This document shows positions 11,570 to 21,844 of a DNA stretch of 64,000 nt, piece after piece; the stretch's first letter is position 1; every line of letters begins with the position of its first letter. The notes under the pieces were generated by a model. The model was not told the origin of the DNA. It saw nothing but the letters and a program-made list of their open reading frames with translations, and made no database searches. This stretch comes from Adiantum capillus-veneris (Eukaryota; Streptophyta; Polypodiopsida; Polypodiales; Pteridaceae), in contig CM043952.1 of the NCBI GenBank assembly GCA_014529385.2, positions 151,369,057 through 151,433,056 of the forward strand, read 5' to 3'. The position numbers and the translations under genes were made by a program.

Positions 11570-11915
11570 CGAGAGGTATTATAGAGGATACTCATTGCAA
11601 AGGATGATCCCTTTCCTATCCTTGGGGAAAGGTAAGAGAACATGATGCCTTTATCCTTTTTGACCCTGGCTCAGCTCACAACTTCATATCCACGGAGTTG
11701 GCCACCAAGCTAGGCATACAAGCCTACGAGATGGAAGATACATTGAAAGCCGATGGAGCTTTCAAGGGACAAGACATCACAGCTACTCCCTTAATTGGAA
11801 AATTGAGGCTTCATGACCAAAGCTATGTCGACAAAGAGGATTTCTTCATTTTCCCTCTCAAACATGAGGATGTTATCCTTGGGGCACCATGGTTCACTCG
11901 TGTGGCTGCCACTAT
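11570..11915 (+). pseudogene. Outer gypsy element: aspartic protease, 5' fragment of pol
   Basis: The frame reads FILFDPGSAHNFIS with the catalytic Asp at about 11662-11664, then ELATKLGIQAYEME, then DKEDFFIFPLKHEDVILG and APWF. This is a retropepsin of the gypsy type. Reading stops being element-like at ACTAT (11911-11915), where the nested element begins. The frame resumes at 17207 as MMKFPEGRIYFNY. Removing the insertion and one ACTAT copy restores one continuous reading frame, which proves the two halves were once joined. Confidence 0.8.
11911..11915. repeat. Target site duplication ACTAT, left copy
   Basis: A five-base duplication flanking the nested gypsy element; the right copy is at 17207-17211. 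Five base pairs is the normal target duplication of Ty3/gypsy integrases. Confidence 0.85.
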
Positions 11916-12629
11916 TGTAATGGAATCAGCGTTTTAATTTGAGCTGGAGTGGAAAGCGAATAACATATCGAGCATTTCCTTGAGCATTCCTTTGTGAGTA
12001 AATGTAGAATAAAAAAGAGAGTGCTTGGATGGAGAGAGAGCAACACTAACACATTACTTCATTAACATGACATGAACAATACTTTTAAAAGAGAGTGAGA
12101 ATTTAGAGAAATTGACACCAATAGAGGACCGGATTAGATGGAGCCGGTCCCCCCTCCAATAGGCATTTGTATTATAGATTCTTCCATGATGGAAGACTTG
12201 TTTACAATACAACTGATTGTGTTCCTTGAGACCTTCTTGATGAGGTAAAGATGGCAAGCTTAACTCACCAAGCATTAGCATAACAACAACAATAAACATG
12301 ATTAGCATGAAATTGAAAAATGCCCAGCCTCAATCCCAAGACCTCAAACACCATGAAAGGTGAGGAGAGCTGGCAAGGAGTGAGGAAGAAGAGAGAAGTA
12401 GAAGTATCTCTAGGAGAAATCAATACCCCCTTGCACATAATCACTCATAGCTCTTGTAGCCTAGCTTAGCATAGTGATAATGGAGATTAGAGAGATTGAT
12501 AAGCAATCATAAGCATTCTCTTGTGTGGATTTGCATCCATAGCCAAGAGCTTGTTGTAGTAGGCACTCAACTTCTCAAGCTTGGAGAAGGAGATGGAGTT
12601 CTTGCTTCACAAGAGTGTGTGAAGAGAAG

Positions 12630-12670
<41 letters not shown>

Positions 12671-13342
12671 GCTTGGTCGACCTCCTTTTCCTAGGCTTTC
12701 CTTGAAGCTCATTGGGCCATGTAGTCCTCTAGCCAATGAGAGCTTGCTCCCTTTGGGTCAAGTTGTGTAGTGTCTTGACAAGTGTCCTTCTTTCCCTCTT
12801 GTGAGGTTAAGCTAGCACCCCCCCTTTCTTAAGAACAACCCTTGCTTGTGCCTCTACACTTGACATGTGGCCCCTTTCCTCTCATGAGAGTATGGTCCCT
12901 TGGTGAGGTGCACACATACTACTCACATCCCTCCTTTGTAGGGCTCGCCCCCTTCTTTGTAGCAAGTTCTTTGAGCTTGGTAAGCAGACAGGCCCCCTAC
13001 TTAAGCACAGCCCTTGCTTAAGCAAGCTGCCCCCTTGCCTGCTTGGACCTTAATTGCCTAAAGTTTAAAAATTAAAGACTATGTCTTAAGGCTTTTAACA
13101 CCTACCTTTGCAGGCTTTAATGAAGCCAACCCTAAGGTCTTTTGCTCCATTTATTAACCTTGCTCTTTGATAGACCATTTCTCATTTGGGCCCCTTTACC
13201 ATTGGTCCCGTGTTGAAATAGATCTATAAGCACATCAGTATCTTAACCCTTGTTCCCATTTATTCTCCCACATTAAGTGATCTGTATAATATGAGAAAAT
13301 CATTTGGCCTGGTTAGATATTATTTTTATGACATTATCTCTC
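11916..13342 (-). repeat. Complete 3' LTR of the nested gypsy element
   Basis: 1427 bp, TG...CA when read on the minus strand. It shares blocks with the outer element's 3' LTR (20525-21844) and with the left-edge LTR (93-2169), so all three elements are of one LTR family. A (GA)n tract lies at 12633-12667, matched by a (CT)n tract at the corresponding place in the outer 3' LTR. Confidence 0.8.
12633..12667. repeat. (GA)n microsatellite inside an LTR
   Basis: About 17 GA units. The homologous position of the outer element's 3' LTR carries (CT)n at 21073-21140 in the opposite orientation, so the tract is a feature of the LTR family and travels with it. Confidence 0.9.
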
Positions 13343-13695
13343 CCTTGAAATCATAGTCATCCTTGACTATGAGGTAAAATAGATAAAGTCGTAGTCATTA
13401 GTCAATTTTACTTAGCGGTGGGATAGAGGATCCCTTTTTACCCTACAATATCTTTCCAACATGGATGACAAATCCATTTGGTGCTTGGGAGACATAGCTG
13501 TCGCAAACATGTCTGCTCTTTAGTCCATTTCATTCTCCCAAAGTAGAGTGACAAATTCTACTTGGTGTTTGAGAGACGTCGTCATCACAAACATGATTCT
13601 AAGCATGCATACTATTTAAATTTGTGCACAATAAAAAAAGAACTAGTCTTTTAAGAAAAAAACATGGATCATCTAAAAGAAATTTGTACATTTGC

Positions 13696-14127
13696 TTACT
13701 CTAATGTAGCATTGGAAGCATTGACAAGGGTCATACTATCCTTAAGTTGTATTCCTTGCATCCATCTAGCATCTTCAAAAGGATAATTTTTGAATTTAAT
13801 AAGATACCATCTGATAATCTTACCATGTCGTAGTACCTTGTCTTCATGTCGAAGGATAGCTTTGGGTTGTAGCACCTCTTCTTGGTCTTCAACTTCGGGT
13901 GGGTCTTCAATAATTGGTTCACTTGGTGGCTCTCCTTTGTAGGGCTTAAGTAGGCTCATATGAAAAGCATTGTGTATGAGCCAATGGTTGGGCAGCTTGA
14001 GTTGGTAAGCCGTCTCATTGATGGGCTTTAAGATTTGAAAAGGACCATAGTATCTTTTTGCTAGCTTAGCATAATACATTGTGTATGAGCCAATGGTTGG
14101 GCAACTTGAGTTGGTAAGCCATCTCAT
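13696..14127 (-). pseudogene. Nested gypsy: integrase C-terminus and chromodomain
   Basis: The frame encodes YYGPFQILKPINE and then AYQLKLPNHWLIHNAFHMSL, the typical end of plant gypsy integrases. A chromodomain-like segment follows: VLRHGKIIRWYLIKFKNY and then DARWM. It ends at a stop at 13696. Its upstream edge is produced by a 109-bp direct duplication (13969-14077 and 14078-14186). Because 109 is not a multiple of three, the duplication shifts the frame relative to the integrase core. Confidence 0.75.
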
Positions 14128-15330
14128 TGATGGGCTTTAAGATTTGAAAAGGACCATAGTATCTTTTTGCTAGCTTAGCATAATACTTTTGATGGATAGT
14201 AGGATTTTTGCCCATCGTTTGCTGTAAATGAGCCTTAAGAAACTTGAGTAAGACCCAATCATTTTCTTTGAATGTTAAGGCCCTTCTGTGCTTATCAGTA
14301 GCAGCTTTTTGCCTTTGTTGAGAGATGGATATAGCCACCTTAATCTTTTGAAAAGATTCTTGTAGGTCACGGCTATACTCATCGACAGCGAAGATCTTCC
14401 CATGTACTTTGAGTAGCAAGGGACTTTTAGGTCTTCCCTCAATGATCTCAAAAGGTGCTTTTCCCGTAGAAGTATGTACAGTATTATTGTAGGCATACTC
14501 TACAAGAGGTACAGTATTATTGTAGGCACACTCTACAAGAGGTAAGTACTTTTCCCATTGTGAGCATTGATCTACTTTGGTAACATAAGTCTTGAGTAGA
14601 TCGAACATCATAAGATTGGCTATCTCACTTTGGCCATCCGTTTGTGGGTGATAGGCTGAAGAGAAATTCAATCTTGTTCCTAGATTTTCGAAGAGACCTT
14701 TCCAAAAATTACTGGTCATTCTAGGATCTCTATCTGATACGATGGATGTTGGTAATCCATGGTGTTTGAAAATCTGAGATATGAAAAGAGTTGCCATTTG
14801 GTGTGTCTTAATAGTCTTTTTGACAGGAATAAAGTGTGCTTGTTTGCTAAACCTATCGACTATTGTCCATATTCCCGTATTCCCATGGATAGACTTGGCT
14901 AATCCAAAGATGAAATCCATGGATATAATCTCCCATGGTGAATTTGAGATAGGCAATGGCTGGAGTAATCTAGATTGCTTTCTCCTCTATCATATTTGGT
15001 CTTTTGACATACTACGTATTTTGAAACATACTCTTGTATGTCCACTTTCATGGTAGGCCAATAGAAATATGTCTCTACCCCTCAAAGAGTAGGTTGAATA
15101 CCTCTATGTCCCCCATAGGGACGAGCATGTGATTCATACATAACTTTCTCACAAAGGGAATGGGTAACACATAGCCTATTGATGTGGACAAGATAACCAT
15201 CCTGCAAGGTGACTGGTTCCTCTTTCTTCCCCAAAGCAAGATCTGACATTATGTCTCTAAAATTAGGTTCAGTAGCATACTCGTCTATCATAGAAGATAG
15301 ATCATTGTGAATAGCTATAGACACTGCATT
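14066..15330 (-). pseudogene. Nested gypsy: integrase zinc-binding and core domains
   Basis: The core holds the three catalytic acidic residues in context: ISMDFIFGLAKS (Asp), SIVSDRDPRMTSNFWKG (Asp) and AYHPQTDGQSEIANL (Glu). The N-terminal zinc-binding part is split into pieces around 15000-15324 (ESHARPYGGHRGI). An in-frame 33-bp tandem duplication at 14476-14541 repeats 11 residues (LVE.AYNNTV). Stops between 14956 and 15082 break the frame. Confidence 0.8.
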
Positions 15331-15342
15331 AACTTTTGATCG

Positions 15343-15800
15343 TCATGAAAAGTGCATCAGCCACTTGATTGTGCTCACCAGCAATGTGAGCAAGATGAAA
15401 TTAAATTGCGAAAGAAAATTTTCCCACCTCATTTGTTTGTTGGACAGCTTGGTTTGCGTCATGAAATACTTGAGACTCTGTTGGTCGGTTTGTAGAATAA
15501 ATGGAGTCCCCAATAGGTAGTGCTTCCATGTGTCTAGGGCATGTAGAACAACTAAAAGCTCTTTCTCATAAATGCCCAAGACTCATTCATCATATTGAGT
15601 CTGTGGCTCTCATATGCTATGGCATGCTCTTCTTGAAGCAAAACTGCTCCAAGGCAATCACCACAAGCATCACATTTAACCTCAAATGGTTTTGACAGAT
15701 CGGGAAGCATGAGGACTGGTTGAGAGGTAAGCTTCTCCTTGAGCTTATCAAAGGTAGTTTGCTCTTTAGTAGTCCATGCATACTTAACCTTCTTCTTAGT
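15343..15800 (-). pseudogene. Nested gypsy: RNase H
   Basis: The readable part includes YEKELLVVLHALDTWKHYL, then FILQTDQQSLKYFM, then QMRWENFLSQF, which are hallmarks of the gypsy RNase H domain. Stops and frameshifts occur toward both ends. The homologous region in the outer element is at 18360-18770. Confidence 0.75.
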
Positions 15801-15804
15801 TAAG

Positions 15805-16814
15805 TCATGCTATGAAGCGTCTATAGTATGTGTTTATACCAATAAAGCTTCTTAGCTCATGTAGATTCCTTGGGTTAGTCCATGCTTTTATTACCTCTAG
15901 CTTTGATGGATCCATACTGATACCATCTTGAGAGATAATATGACCTAGGTATTGAATCTCTTGAAGGAAAAATTCGCTTTTCTTTTGGTTAAGAAAAAGC
16001 TTATTCTCCCTCAATGCTTGAAAAATCACTTGGAGATGCTGCTTATGTTCCTCCAAAGACTTGGAGTAGATGATGATATCATCAAAGAATACTTCAGTGA
16101 GTTTGCGATAAGGTCTAAAAATTTTCTTCATTAGACGATTGAATGTAGCCGGTGCATTAGTCAAACCAAAAGGCATGACTAAATATTCGTAAAGACCAAA
16201 CGTTGTGCAAAACACTGTCTTTAGGATATCTTCATTCACTATCCTTATTTGATGATAGCCACTCTTAAGGTCAATCCTATTGAACTAGGTAGAGCATTGT
16301 AGCTTATCAAACAGATCTCTACCCGAGACATGGGAAATCTGCTTTTGATAGTGATATGGTTTAATGCTTGATAGTTCACACACATAGGGTATGTACCATC
16401 TTTCTTTTGCACTCAAAGGACTAGAGAACAAAAGGGAGAGGAACTAGGCCTCACCATCCCTTTGTCTACCAATTCCTGTACTTTCCTCATGACCTCCTCT
16501 TGTTGAGCTTGAGAGACTCGATAAGGAGGCTTGTTAGGCGGTGATCTTCCTGGAAGGAGCTCAATACGATGGTCATCATCCCCTCGTTCTGGAGGTAAGT
16601 CCATAGGGATATCATCAATGAACACATCTCGGAATCCTTTTCGAAAATTAGACAAGTCTAACTCTTCTTGATTCCTACCATTTACATTTGATGAAGCATT
16701 AGGATCTTTTAGAGACTCTTTGACAAAAATCATGTACGCAAAAAGTGAGCTCTTCATTGATTTATCAAAAGCGGGAGAATTTACAAGTGGAATAGTGTGA
16801 CCACTCACTTGCAT
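15805..16814 (-). pseudogene. Nested gypsy: reverse transcriptase
   Basis: Two frames cover the domain. 16413-16814 holds the linker after protease and the first RT blocks (DDHRIELLPGRSPP, KPPYRVS, then [13 protein letters not shown]). 15805-16239 holds TTFGLYEYLVMPFGLTNAP, then the catalytic FFDDIIIYSKS (the normal F.DD form in this group), then LGHIISQDGI and LRSFIGINTYYRRFI. About 170 bp between them (16240-16410) contains stops and a frame change. Confidence 0.85.
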
Positions 16815-17003
16815 CTATATACATATTCTTTCCCCTGTAGTAGGTGAAGTAGATTCTCCTTTCAGGGAACTTCATATTGGCATCCATGTGATCAAACCAT
16901 GGCGCCCCTAGGATAGCATCCTCATGTTGGAGAGGAGAGATGAAGAAGTCTTCTTTGTCGACATAGCTTTGGACATGAAGCCTCAACTTCCTAATCAAAG
17001 GCC
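16765..17003 (-). pseudogene. Nested gypsy: protease 3' part fused to LTR
   Basis: The frame reads LIRKLRLHVQSYVDKEDFF, then SPLQHEDAILGAPWF, then MKFPERRIYF, which parallels the outer element's protease. The N-terminal catalytic block is absent. At about 17003 coding sequence joins LTR sequence directly at ACCTTAGGGCC, so the active-site Asp block, gag, primer site and most of the 5' LTR were removed in one deletion. Confidence 0.75.
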
Positions 17004-17206
17004 CTAAGGTCTTTTTCTCCATTGGTTAACCTTGCTCTTTGATAGACCATTTGTCATTTGGGCCCCTTTACCATTGGCCCCGTGTTGAAATAGATCTACA
17101 AGCACATCTATATCTTAACCCTTGTTCCCGTTTATTCTCCCACATTAAGTGATCAGTTTAATATGAGAAAATCATTTGGGTTGGTTAGATAATATATTTT
17201 ATGACA
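17003..17206 (-). repeat. Truncated 5' LTR of the nested gypsy element
   Basis: Only the first ~204 bases of the LTR remain (minus strand from 17206), closely matching 13342 down to about 13140 of the complete LTR. The two copies differ at few positions in this overlap, which could be counted to date the insertion. Confidence 0.8.
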
Positions 17207-18045
17207 ACTATGATGAAGTTCCCTGAAGGGAGAATTTATTTCAATTATAGGGAAAAAGCCATGTACATAGATGCTAAGGACTTGGGGAAGACTATATCCC
17301 TGGTAAATAAGCTTGCTTTTGATAAGTCAATGAAAAGCTCTATTTCTGCGTATATGATTTTTGTTAAAGAATCCGTAAATGATTCTAATGTTTTCACAAG
17401 TAGCAATAAAGGGAATCAAAAGGGATTAGAGTTGTCTAATTTCCTAAATAAATTCCAAGATAGATACTAATGAGTCGGGGAACACCATATCCCTGGTAAA
17501 TAGGCTTGCTTTCAATAAGTCAATGAAAAGCTCTATTTTTGTGTATATGATTTTTTTAAACGAATCTGTAAATGATTCTAATGTTTTCACAAGTAGCAAG
17601 AAAGGGAATCGAGAGGAATTAGAGTTGCCTAATCTCCTAAATGAATGCCAAGATGTTTTCATTGATGACATGCCTAGTGAGCTACCTCCAAAATGAGGGG
17701 ATGATGACTATGCAATAAAGCTTCTAGCAGGAAGCTCACCGCCTAATAAACCTCCTTATTGAGTTTCAAAAGCTCAACAAGAGGAGATCATGAGGCAAGT
17801 GCATGAATTGGAGGAAAAAGAGATGGTGAGGCCTAGCTCCTCTCCATTCTGTTCACCGGTACTTTTAGTGCAAAAGAAAGACGGCACATATCACATGTGT
17901 GTCGATTATAGAGCACTAAATAGGATCACTATAATTTTATTTTATAAAAATATCCCGTGCCACAAGTAGAAGATCTATTTGGTAAGCTACAAGTTTTGGC
18001 CTAACAAATGATCCAGCCGCATTCAAACTCATGATGGACAAAAAT
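17207..18045 (+). pseudogene. Outer gypsy: protease end and damaged reverse transcriptase
   Basis: Begins with the right ACTAT copy and MMKFPEGRIYFNY. A segment of about 210 bp is duplicated: SLVNKLAFDKSMKSSI appears at about 17301 and again near 17500. RT follows with [11 protein letters not shown] and [18 protein letters not shown] around 17825-17930. At about 18030-18060 the sequence jumps from the LTNDPAAFKLMMDKN block to EECKRHLQVIFQ, so the region that should hold the catalytic F.DD motif is deleted. Confidence 0.75.
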
Positions 18046-18775
18046 CTTCAGGCCACTCAAATTCTCTTGAGGAGTGCAAGCGACACCTCCAGGTAATATT
18101 TCAAGTTGTGAGAGAGAATAAGATTTTCATTAATCAGAAGAAAAGTGATTTTTTCTACAAGAGATTCAATATTTAGGTCACATTATCTCTAAAGATAGCA
18201 CCCGTATGGATCCAACAAAGTTGGAGGTAATAAAAGGATGGCCTAATCCAAGGAATCTACAGGAGCTACGAAGCTTTATAGGTATATGTGCATACTATAG
18301 ACGCTTCATAGAAAAATTATTGCTAATAGTAGGCCCATTACATGACTTAACGACAAAAAATGTTAAGTATTCATGGACTGCAAAAGAGCAAGAAGCTTAT
18401 CCCTCAACTTATGTTCACACTACTAGATCTCTCAAAGCCATTTGAGGTCCAATGTGATGCTTGTGGTGATTGCCTTGGAGCTGTTTTGCTTCAAGAAGTG
18501 CATGCCATAGCATATGAGAGTCGAAGACTCAACTCTGGACAAATACAAAAAAGAGCTACTAGGTGTTCTATATGTCCTAGACACGTGGAAACACTATCTC
18601 TTGGGGACTCCATTCATCCTGCAAAAGGATCACAAAGCCTCAAGAACTTCATGACGCAAACCAAGCTCTCCGTCAAACAAATGAGGTGGGAAAATTTTCT
18701 TTCGCAATTTAAATTTCATATTGCTCACATTGCTGGCAAGTACAATCAAGTGGCCGATACACTTTTTTGACGACC
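18046..18775 (+). pseudogene. Outer gypsy: RT thumb and RNase H
   Basis: 18206-18445 reads MDPTKLEVIKGWPNPRNLQ and then LRSFIGICAYYRRFI. 18360-18770 overlaps it in another frame with PFEVQCDACGDCLGAVLLQ, then AYESRRLN, then QMRWENFLSQFKFHIAHIAG, the RNase H blocks. The frame change between them is a small indel near 18400. Confidence 0.75.
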
Positions 18776-18779
18776 AAGG

Positions 18780-20170
18780 GTAAATGTGGTGTCTATAGAA
18801 ACTCACAATAATCTATCTTTTATGATAGATGAGTATGCTATTGACTGAGACTTTAAGTATGTAATTACAGCCTTTGCATTAGGGAAGAAAGAAGAACCAT
18901 TTACCTTGGAGGATGGTTATCTTCTAAACGACAATAGGCTATGTGTTACTCACCCATACAATAAGAAAATCATGTATGAATCCCATGCTTCTTCTTATGT
19001 GGGGCAAAGAGAAATTCCATAATCTACTCTTTGAGGAGTAGAAATGTCTTTTTGTTGGCCTACCATGAAAAGTAAACATACAAGAGTGTGGTTCAAAATG
19101 TGTGGTATGCTAAAAGTCAAAATTTAACCGAGGGAAGCAACTTGGATTGTTTCAGCCGACAGGCTTAGCAAGAAAACACACTCTATGCCTGTCAAAAAGA
19201 CTATTAAGGCACATCAAACAACAACCCTGTTCAGATCTCAAATTTTGAGGTATCATGGCTTTCCAACATCCATAGAGTCAGACAGAGATCCTAGAATGAC
19301 CAATAATTTCTGGAAGGGTATCTTTGAGAATTTAGGAATTAGATTAAATTTCTCTTTTGGTCTATCATCCACAAACAGATGACCAAAGTGAAATAACTAA
19401 TCTAACGATTCTTGATCTACTAAAATCCTATGTCATGGAAGTAGATCAACGTTCTCAATGAGAAGTACCTACCTCTTATAGAGTATGCATACAATGACAT
19501 TGTACATACTTCTATGAGGAAAGCACCTTTTGAGGTTAAAGAGGGAAGATCCAAAAGTCCCTTACTACGTAAACAAACATGGGAAGCTCTTCGCTACTGA
19601 TGAATATAGCCGAGACTTACAAAAATCTTTTCCAAAGATTAAAGAGGTTATATCCATCTCACAACAAATGCAAAAAGGGTTGCTGCTAATCAGCACAGAA
19701 GAGCCCTATCCTTTAAGGAAAATAAATGGGTCTTGCTAAAGTTTCTCAAGGCTCGTCTAAGGTATACTATGAGCAAGAATCCTACGGGTCACCAAGAGTA
19801 TTATGCTAAACTAGCGAAAAGATACTATGGTCCTTTTTAAATTCTTAAGCCAATCATTGAGATGGCTTATCAATTAAAGTTGCCCAACCATTGGCTCATG
19901 CACAATGTTTTCCATGGGAGCCTACTTAAGCCTTACAAAGGAGCGCCACCCAAAGAAGCAATAGTTGCAGACCCTCCAAAAACCAACGATCAAGAAGAGG
20001 TACTTCAATCTGAGTCCATCCTACGACATGAAGACAAGGTATTAAGAAACGGTAAGATTATCCGACGATATCTTATTAAGTTTAATAATTATCCTTTTAA
20101 AGATGCTAGATGGATGCTAGGAACCTAGCTTAAGGATAATATGAACCTTGTCAATGCTTACAATGATATG
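18780..20170 (+). pseudogene. Outer gypsy: integrase and chromodomain
   Basis: Degenerate but ordered. The zinc-binding remnants lie around 18900-19140. Core pieces follow: MPVKKTIKAHQTTTLF, then SDRDPRMTNNFWKG and LGIRLNFSF (19185-19382), then remnants to 19740. Last come AYQLKLPNHWLMHNVFHG and a chromodomain-like block ending FKDARWMLGT (19862-20128). The catalytic Glu block (HPQTDGQSE in the nested copy) is frameshifted near 19370-19395. Confidence 0.75.
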
Positions 20171-20814
20171 CCTTAGAGTAAGCATATGAAAATACATTTT
20201 AAGTGAACAATGTCTTTGTCTTATAAGACTCTCTCTTTCTTTTATTGTGCACAAAATTTAAGAAGTATGCATGCTTATGATCATGTTTATAGCAACGACG
20301 AGTAGAACTTGTCACTCTACATTGGAGGTATGATATGGACTAAATACCAGACATGCTTGCGGTAGCTAAGTCTCCCGAGTACCAAATGGATTAGTCATCC
20401 ATTGTGGAATGATGTCGTAGGGTAAAAAGGGATCCTCTACCCACTAAGAAACATGGATTAATGACTAGGCTTTATCTTCTCTACCTCATAGTCTAGGATG
20501 ACTATGATTTCAAGAGAGAGGTAATGTCATAAAATCTAATATCTAACTTTACCAAATGATTTTTTCATATTAAACTGATCATTTGATATGGAAGATAAAA
20601 GGGAAACAAGAGTTTGGATATAGATATGTGCTTCTAGACCTATCTCAGCAGGGTGTTCCACTGTAGTGGAAAGTGACTTCACACTTAATTAAAGGATTGT
20701 AACTCGTTGACAAATCATTATATGCATTTGAACAAGGACTAGACACTACCCTATACGTGGGTAAGACCTTTCCCTCATCGCACACGGAGTGCACAATCAT
20801 GGGGGAGATATTAA

Positions 20815-20985
20815 GATATTTCTCTCAAAGGGGGAAAGGAGAACACTTGTCCAAATGCTACAATTAATCATTGAAATCCTTCTCTCAAATGGGGAAAGGA
20901 GGACACTTGTCCAAATGTTACAATTATTAATTAAGATCTTCTCTCAAAGTGGGAAAGGAGGACACTTGTCCAAATACTACACCCC
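20815..20985. repeat. Tandem repeat of about 58 bp, three copies, within the outer 3' LTR
   Basis: Each unit holds TCTCAAA.GGGGAAAGGAG and ACACTTGTCCAAAT. Copies start near 20821, 20882 and 20942. The nested and left-edge LTRs do not show the array in the corresponding place. Confidence 0.75.
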
Positions 20986-21072
20986 TTGCTTGTTATGACT
21001 GAAGCCATTCATTGGCTAGCCCAAGGCTTCAGCCAATAGGCCTGTAGCAAGAGTAAAGTAGCAAAATTGAAT

Positions 21073-21080
21073 CCTCTCTC

Positions 21081-21140
<60 letters not shown>
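21073..21140. repeat. (CT)n microsatellite inside an LTR
   Basis: About 33 CT units with one interruption near 21090, at the position homologous to the (GA)n tract of the nested LTR. Confidence 0.9.
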
Positions 21141-21145
<5 letters not shown>

Positions 21146-21844
21146 CTTCACAAGCAACATACACACTTCCCCATTGTGTGTTGTGCACACAAGTCATCTC
21201 CTTCTCCAAGCTTGAGAAGTTGAGAGCCTACACCAACACCCCTTGGCTATGGAATGAAAATCCAACCAAGATTTATGTTGAAAGCAATGCTTATTAATCT
21301 CTCCATCTTCATTATCATTATGCTAAACTATGTTCGAAGAGTGATTATATGTGAGGAGAATACTTCTTTCTCATAGAGATACATCTTCTTCTCTTCATCT
21401 TCCTCATTCCCTGCTAGCTCTCTCCACCTTTGAAGGTGTTTGAGGTCTTGGGATTGAGGCCGGGGACTAGTTAATGTTTTTGCAAGTTAGTTATGGGCAT
21501 AATATTGGTGCATAAAGCTTACCATCGGCATGGCATCAACAAGGTCTCAAGGAACACAAAGCATGTATTATACCAAGTCTCTCTTCAAAGGTGAATATAT
21601 AATATAAAAGCCTTTTGGAGGGCGGACCGGCTCCAAGTAAATCTGGTCCCTCAACTGTTCTCAATTTCTCTAATTCTCTCTCTCTTTTGCAAATATTGTT
21701 CATGACAAGGTAACTAGGTATAATGTTTATTTTTCTACCTTCAATCAAGTACTCTCCTTATGTTCATTAAGAATCCTCTTAAGGAAATGCTCACTAGCGT
21801 TACTTTAATTCTACTACAATCCATATCAGCCATATTTCGTTACA

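Larger units (their letters stand above)
11916..17206 (-). mobile_element. Nested Ty3/gypsy chromovirus-like element
   Basis: A minus-strand element of 5291 bp inserted in the protease region of the outer gypsy element. Its termini are TGTCATAAAA (minus strand, at 17206) and CATTACA (at 11916), flanked by ACTAT on both sides. The 3' LTR is complete (11916-13342) and is preceded by the polypurine tract AAGGGAGAGATAA. The 5' LTR is cut short at about 17003 and fused to protease, so gag and the primer site are gone. Pol follows in the order protease, RT, RNase H, integrase, chromodomain. It is better preserved than its host, in agreement with being younger. Confidence 0.9.
10968..21844 (+). mobile_element. 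Outer Ty3/gypsy chromovirus-like element, split by a second gypsy element
   Basis: The 5' LTR starts TGTCATAAAATCTAATATCTA at 10968. The 3' LTR starts with the same words at 20525 and ends GTTACA at 21844. A polypurine tract (CAAGAGAGAGGTAA) sits just before 20525. Between the LTRs, plus-strand relics run in order protease, reverse transcriptase, RNase H, integrase, chromodomain, which is the order of plant chromoviruses. Gag is missing: the 5' LTR passes almost directly into protease near 11560. The flanks show no exact target duplication (GGGTC on the left, TGGTA on the right). The minus-strand LINE resumes on both sides, so the insertion lies within that LINE. Confidence 0.75.
20525..21844 (+). 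repeat. 3' LTR of the outer gypsy element
   Basis: 1320 bp from TGTCATAAAATC to GTTACA. The first ~125 bases match the 5' LTR. Then 20655-20995 is different material that includes a triple tandem repeat. The rest (from about 20999) matches the nested LTR in inverted comparison, including (CT)n at 21073-21140 and the end segment AAGGAAATGCTC...GTTACA. Confidence 0.75.
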
